DNA from: CAYRZL01 sp964428795
GTDB lineage: Bacteria > Bacillota > Clostridia > Lachnospirales > Lachnospiraceae
NCBI GenBank assembly: GCA_964428795.1
Contig: CAYRZL010000059.1
Span: 1 to 17,195 of the forward strand
Reading direction: 5' to 3'
DNA: 17,195 nt
In this document: one piece after another, positions 14,224 to 17,195 of the stretch
How the letters are laid out: every line of letters starts with the position of its first letter
Numbering within the stretch: position 1 is the stretch's first letter
The notes under the pieces: generated by a model
What the model saw: only the letters and a program-made list of their open reading frames with translations
The model's database searches: none
Told to the model about the DNA's origin: nothing
Program-made: the position numbers and the translations under genes

Positions 14224-16158
14224 ATGTACAGAGAAAATTACCGTGCAGCTCAGAAGTTAGGAAAAAAAGATTATCAGGCGCGCCAGGCAAAAGGGCTGAA
14301 TCCAACCCTTGATGTTTTGGATTCCCTGTTAGAGCATGTTGATATTGTAGGGGAAGTTCCATTGGGGCTTGTGGACATTCCCATAGATCAGATACGCGGA
14401 ACCAAAACCGAGGGCAGAAAAACCGCCTTCGCAGCAAACTATATGCCTATTTTGGATGAAAATACAGAGTTCGCAGCAAAATGGATATCTCTCTCCCAGG
14501 CACATCTCATGGAGGGTATCCGTGAACCGGTCAAAGCCTACGAATATATGAACCGGTTTTATATTCTGGAAGGGAATAAACGGGTCAGCGTTCTGAAATT
14601 TTTTGGCGCCGACAGCATTCCAGGCAATGTGACACGCCTGGTTCCCGCACCACAAAACACGAAAGAAAGCCGCATGTACTATGAATTTATGGATTTCTAC
14701 AAGGTCAGCGGCATCAACAATATCTGGTTTTCAAAGGAAGGCAGTTTTTCCAGACTGCCTGCCGCCTTCGGCAAGCGCAAATACGAATGCTGGTCCGCAG
14801 AGGATCGCCTGCTGTTTCGCTCTGTATTTGCCCGTTTTTCAAAAGAATACTACAAGCTGGGAGGAAAAAAGCTTTCCATCACCGCCGGAGACGCCTTCCT
14901 GGCATATCTGGATATCTTCGGTTCAGAACAGATCGGAGATAAGACCACCACAGATTTGAAAAACGAACTGTCCAAAATGTGGGACGATATACTGCTGCTT
15001 GCCAACGACAAACAGGTAGACTTAAAAATGCACCCTACAGACGAGGAAAAGCCAGGCATTATCACGAAGATCCTAACACCTGCCGCAGAGAAGAAAAAAA
15101 CTTCCAAAATCGCATTTATCCATTCAAAATCCGCCATCACCTCCAGTTGGACCTATGCCCATGAGCTTGGCCGCATGGCTCTGGCGGACACTTTCCATGG
15201 AGAAATTACTACCTCACGTTATGAGAATATCACAGAGTCAAACATCAGAGAGACGATCGAACACGCCATCGCGGAAGGCAATACCATGATTTTCACCACC
15301 ACCCCGGTGTTCTACAATGCCAGCCTGAAGGCTGCTGTGGATCATCCCGATATCAAGATTTTGAACTGCTCCCTGAACACCTCCCATAAATATGTCCGCA
15401 CTTATTACGGACGGATGTATGAGGCAAAATTTCTCACCGGGGTCATCGCCGGCATCATGACAGACACAAACAAAATCGGTTATATTGCGGACTATCCAAT
15501 CAATGGTATGACTGCTAATATCAACGCATTTGCCGCCGGTGTCCATATGGTAAATCCCCGGGCGAAGGTCTATCTGGAATGGTCCACTTTGAACCAGCAG
15601 GAGGATCTCACCGCCAAATTTTATGACCTTGGCGCCACCTACATCTCCAATCAGGATATGATCACCCCCCAGCGGGCATCCAGACAGTTCGGGCTGTACC
15701 GTATCAACGGAGAAACTCCGGTAAATGTGGCTATGCCGATATGGCAATGGGGAAAATATTATGAGAGAATCATCCGAACCGTGCAAACCGGAGGATGGAT
15801 TCAGGACGAAAAAACAGAGAATAAAAAGGTTCTCACCTACTGGTGGGGCATGTCTGCCGGTGTTATCGACGTCATCTGTTCACCCAGTCTGCCCTCCGGT
15901 GTCCGCAATCTGGTGGAGCTTCTCAGAAAAAGCATGTGCCGGTTTGATTTCCATCCTTTTTCCGGTACGATCATCAAGCAGGACGGTACTGCAGTTCCGC
16001 TGAACGAACATGGTCAGCTTTCCCCCTGGGAGATCATTACGATGGACTGGCTGGCAGATAATGTGATCGGGCATATTCCTTCCATCGAGGAAATGAAGCC
16101 GGACACCCGGAACGTGGTACAGTTAGAAGGCGTGAAAAAGGAGAAAACTGTAAAATGA
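14224..16158 (+). CDS. Cytoplasmic BMP/PnrA-like ligand-binding protein with ParB-like N-terminal module
   Basis: A 644-residue protein without signal peptide, lipobox or membrane segment. Residues about 40-140 resemble a ParB/sulfiredoxin-like module: the stretch YILEGNKRVSVLKFFGA (113-129) is like the ParB DGxHR motif. Residues 150-285 are a mostly helical connector. Residues about 294-600 match the BMP family (PnrA/TmpC-type nucleoside-binding proteins), with KIAFIH at the first strand, YYGRMYEAKFLTGVIAG (395-410) and NKIGYIADYP. BMP proteins are normally exported lipoproteins of ABC importers; this one has no export signal and no transporter genes beside it. A cytoplasmic sensor or regulator of nucleosides is possible but unproven. 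TAGGAG precedes the ATG, and the phosphoesterase gene overlaps its end by 4 bases. Confidence 0.85.
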   Translation: MYRENYRAAQKLGKKDYQARQAKGLNPTLDVLDSLLEHVDIVGEVPLGLVDIPIDQIRGTKTEGRKTAFAANYMPILDENTEFAAKWISLSQAHLMEGIREPVKAYEYMNRFYILEGNKRVSVLKFFGADSIPGNVTRLVPAPQNTKESRMYYEFMDFYKVSGINNIWFSKEGSFSRLPAAFGKRKYECWSAEDRLLFRSVFARFSKEYYKLGGKKLSITAGDAFLAYLDIFGSEQIGDKTTTDLKNELSKMWDDILLLANDKQVDLKMHPTDEEKPGIITKILTPAAEKKKTSKIAFIHSKSAITSSWTYAHELGRMALADTFHGEITTSRYENITESNIRETIEHAIAEGNTMIFTTTPVFYNASLKAAVDHPDIKILNCSLNTSHKYVRTYYGRMYEAKFLTGVIAGIMTDTNKIGYIADYPINGMTANINAFAAGVHMVNPRAKVYLEWSTLNQQEDLTAKFYDLGATYISNQDMITPQRASRQFGLYRINGETPVNVAMPIWQWGKYYERIIRTVQTGGWIQDEKTENKKVLTYWWGMSAGVIDVICSPSLPSGVRNLVELLRKSMCRFDFHPFSGTIIKQDGTAVPLNEHGQLSPWEIITMDWLADNVIGHIPSIEEMKPDTRNVVQLEGVKKEKTVK

Positions 16159-16745
16159 AACTAATGGCATTAGCTGATACGGAATCCCCGGCCCTCTGGG
16201 ACTATTTTGACTCCAATCATCTGGAAGGCGTGGATCTGATCTTATCCTGTGGTGATCTGGATCCCAATTACCTGTCCTTTCTGGTAACTATGGGAAATGT
16301 TCCCGTAATCTATGTACCGGGCAATCACGATTCCTGTTATTCCAGGACGCCGCCGGAAGGCTGCATCTGTATAGATGACCGTATCTATGTTCATAACGGT
16401 GTGCGTATTCTGGGTCTGGGCGGCTCCATCCGCTATGGTGATGCCCCAAATATGTATACCCAGTCCGAGATGCGCCACCGCTGCCGCAGGCTCTGGCTTC
16501 AGATCAAACGCTATGGAGGCTTTGACATCCTGCTGACGCATGCACCCGCTTACAATCTTCCGCCCAGTGAGGACTTCGCACATACAGGCTTTGAGGCGTT
16601 CGTGGAATTGCTGGACAGGTATCAGCCGAAATATATGGTGCACGGACACATACATTTAACCTACAGCCGGCGCTATCCCCGGATCAGTGAATATCAGAAT
16701 ACAAAGATCATAAATGCCTTTGAACGTTATACATGGGATTATTAG
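16155..16745 (+). CDS. Calcineurin-like metallophosphoesterase family protein, motif I altered
   Basis: A 196-residue protein of the calcineurin-like phosphoesterase fold, a dinuclear-metal hydrolase family. Motifs: GDLD (33-36), GNHD (56-59), THAP with H129, and HGHIH (163-167). Motif I, normally D-x-H, reads D8-T9-E10 (LADTES), so the first His ligand is replaced by Glu, which may still bind metal. The substrate cannot be told: nucleotides, cyclic nucleotides or phosphodiesters are all known in the family. The start overlaps the stop of the BMP-like gene (ATGA), implying translational coupling and a joint role with that ligand-binding protein. A strong terminator begins 3 bp after the stop. 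Its size is small but normal for single-domain members. Confidence 0.88.
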   Translation: MKLMALADTESPALWDYFDSNHLEGVDLILSCGDLDPNYLSFLVTMGNVPVIYVPGNHDSCYSRTPPEGCICIDDRIYVHNGVRILGLGGSIRYGDAPNMYTQSEMRHRCRRLWLQIKRYGGFDILLTHAPAYNLPPSEDFAHTGFEAFVELLDRYQPKYMVHGHIHLTYSRRYPRISEYQNTKIINAFERYTWDY

Positions 16746-16747
16746 TA

Positions 16748-16786
16748 AACGAGGCGGCCATGAGAGGCCGCCTCGTTCGCTTTTTT
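16748..16786 (+). terminator. Strong intrinsic terminator after the phosphoesterase gene
   Basis: AACGAGGCGGCC (16748-16759) and GGCCGCCTCGTT (16766-16777) form a perfect 12-bp stem with a six-base loop, then TCGC is avoided by a short spacer and TTTTTT follows (16781-16786). It sits between two convergent genes. In the minus direction the following bases are only loosely T-rich, so it may serve both genes but favours the plus strand. Confidence 0.93.
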
Positions 16787-16788
16787 GA

Positions 16789-17195
16789 CTATTGCACTTT
16801 ACCTTTTACAACCTTATAGGTTCCTTTTGCAGTTTTTACAGTACCGGTGAAAGAAAAGTCTACTTTTCCATTCTTAATGTACCATTTTCCATTTGCATTG
16901 GAAGCAATTCCGTGAAAACTGAAGTCTACTTTTCCGTTCTTCACATACCACCAGCCATTTGCGTTCTTGTGGTTTGCTACTCCGGTATAACCGGTCTGAA
17001 CCTTACTCTTCACTACATAGTACCATGCGCCTTTTGTTCCAAGCGCCCCGGCTGTATCCTTGATAACGCTGGATTTATTAAACTTCACCTGACCCTTTTC
17101 CACATACCATTTTCCGTTTTTGTTAGTTGAAAATCCGGTATAATTGAAGTTTACTTTTCCGTTCTTCACATACCACCAGCCATTTGCGTTCTTGT
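16789..17195 (-). CDS. Cell-wall/choline-binding-like repeat protein, C-terminal end (cut by right edge)
   Basis: An open frame of 134 codons runs from the right edge to a TAG at 16789; the start and any signal peptide are outside. It consists of tandem repeats of about 20-25 residues of the type NGWWYVKNGKVNFNYTG, NGKWYVEKGQVKFN, KGAWYYVVKSKVQTGYTG, NGWWYVKNGKVDFSFHG and NGKWYIKNGKVDFSFTG, ending KGTYKVVKGKVQ. Such aromatic-glycine repeats are common at the ends of secreted Lachnospiraceae proteins and resemble cell-wall-binding repeats that anchor enzymes or adhesins to the envelope. The catalytic or functional part is not in the window. An internal GTG at 17169 could be mistaken for a start. 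It converges on the phosphoesterase gene across the shared terminator region. Confidence 0.88.
   Translation of the reverse strand, partial: KNANGWWYVKNGKVNFNYTGFSTNKNGKWYVEKGQVKFNKSSVIKDTAGALGTKGAWYYVVKSKVQTGYTGVANHKNANGWWYVKNGKVDFSFHGIASNANGKWYIKNGKVDFSFTGTVKTAKGTYKVVKGKVQ
16927..17195. repeat. 44-bp near-identical direct repeat within the cell-wall-binding gene
   Basis: The same 44 bases occur at 16927-16970 and 17152-17195, 225 bp apart (75 codons), and encode the block around KNANGWWYVKNGKV. Perfect nucleotide identity, rather than only protein identity, suggests recent duplication or gene conversion among the repeats. Confidence 0.85.

Noticed and set aside
1..17195. CRISPR array, insertion sequences, prophage or integrase
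   Set aside because: No evenly spaced repeats with unique spacers, transposase motifs, terminal inverted repeats or phage genes were seen; the only regular repeats are coding ones at the right edge.

Overview
The window looks like chromosome from a strictly anaerobic Bacillota, most likely a gut Lachnospiraceae. The reasons are [FeFe]-hydrogenase maturases, a 2-hydroxyacyl-CoA-dehydratase/activase system, strong GGAGG ribosome sites, a moderate GC content and a secreted protein built from tandem 'GWWYVKNGKV' cell-wall-binding repeats. The family assignment is an inference. I see no phage, insertion sequence, CRISPR array, tRNA or rRNA.

Layout. (1) Bases 1-3501, minus strand: an operon of an acidic coiled-coil protein, an OmpR-type response regulator and a multi-membrane-span histidine kinase cut by the left edge. 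A plausible promoter lies at 3473-3501. (2) Bases 3563-5814, minus: hydE and hydF, overlapping by 4 bp. Upstream of hydE is a promoter, about 125 nt of foldable RNA and two terminator-like hairpins, but no obvious second promoter. This suggests either a stand-alone small RNA or an attenuated leader. (3) Bases 6046-12878, minus: seven tightly packed genes (gaps of -4 to 22 bp). In transcription order they are tsaC, a low-molecular-weight phosphatase homologue that has lost its catalytic Cys and Asp, two half-size ChrA transporters, a 2-hydroxyacyl-CoA-dehydratase-like protein, a dehydratase/activase fusion, and a DUF362 protein with two [4Fe-4S] motifs and a His-rich stretch. The promoter before tsaC sits so close to the ATG that the mRNA is predicted to be leaderless.

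(4) Bases 12914-13171: divergent intergenic region with a weak plus-strand promoter and a roughly 170-nt hairpin-rich leader. (5) Bases 13172-16745, plus: galM, then a cytoplasmic protein joining a ParB-like module to a BMP/PnrA-type ligand-binding domain, then an overlapping metallophosphoesterase-like gene. A strong terminator follows. (6) Bases 16789-17195, minus: the C-terminal end of a repeat-type cell-wall-binding protein.

The most interesting system is region 3. The fusion protein carries a BadF/HgdC-type ATPase activator that normally drives one electron, with ATP hydrolysis, into a dehydratase-family iron-sulfur partner. Two such partners (one fused, one separate) and a ferredoxin-like DUF362 protein sit beside it. 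No CoA-transferase, acyl-CoA dehydrogenase or acyl-CoA substrate gene is present in the window. This is compatible with an uncharacterised ATP-driven low-potential reductase, possibly like the double-cubane-cluster proteins, rather than a classical amino-acid fermentation dehydratase. Its linkage to ChrA half-transporters and a pseudophosphatase is unexplained.
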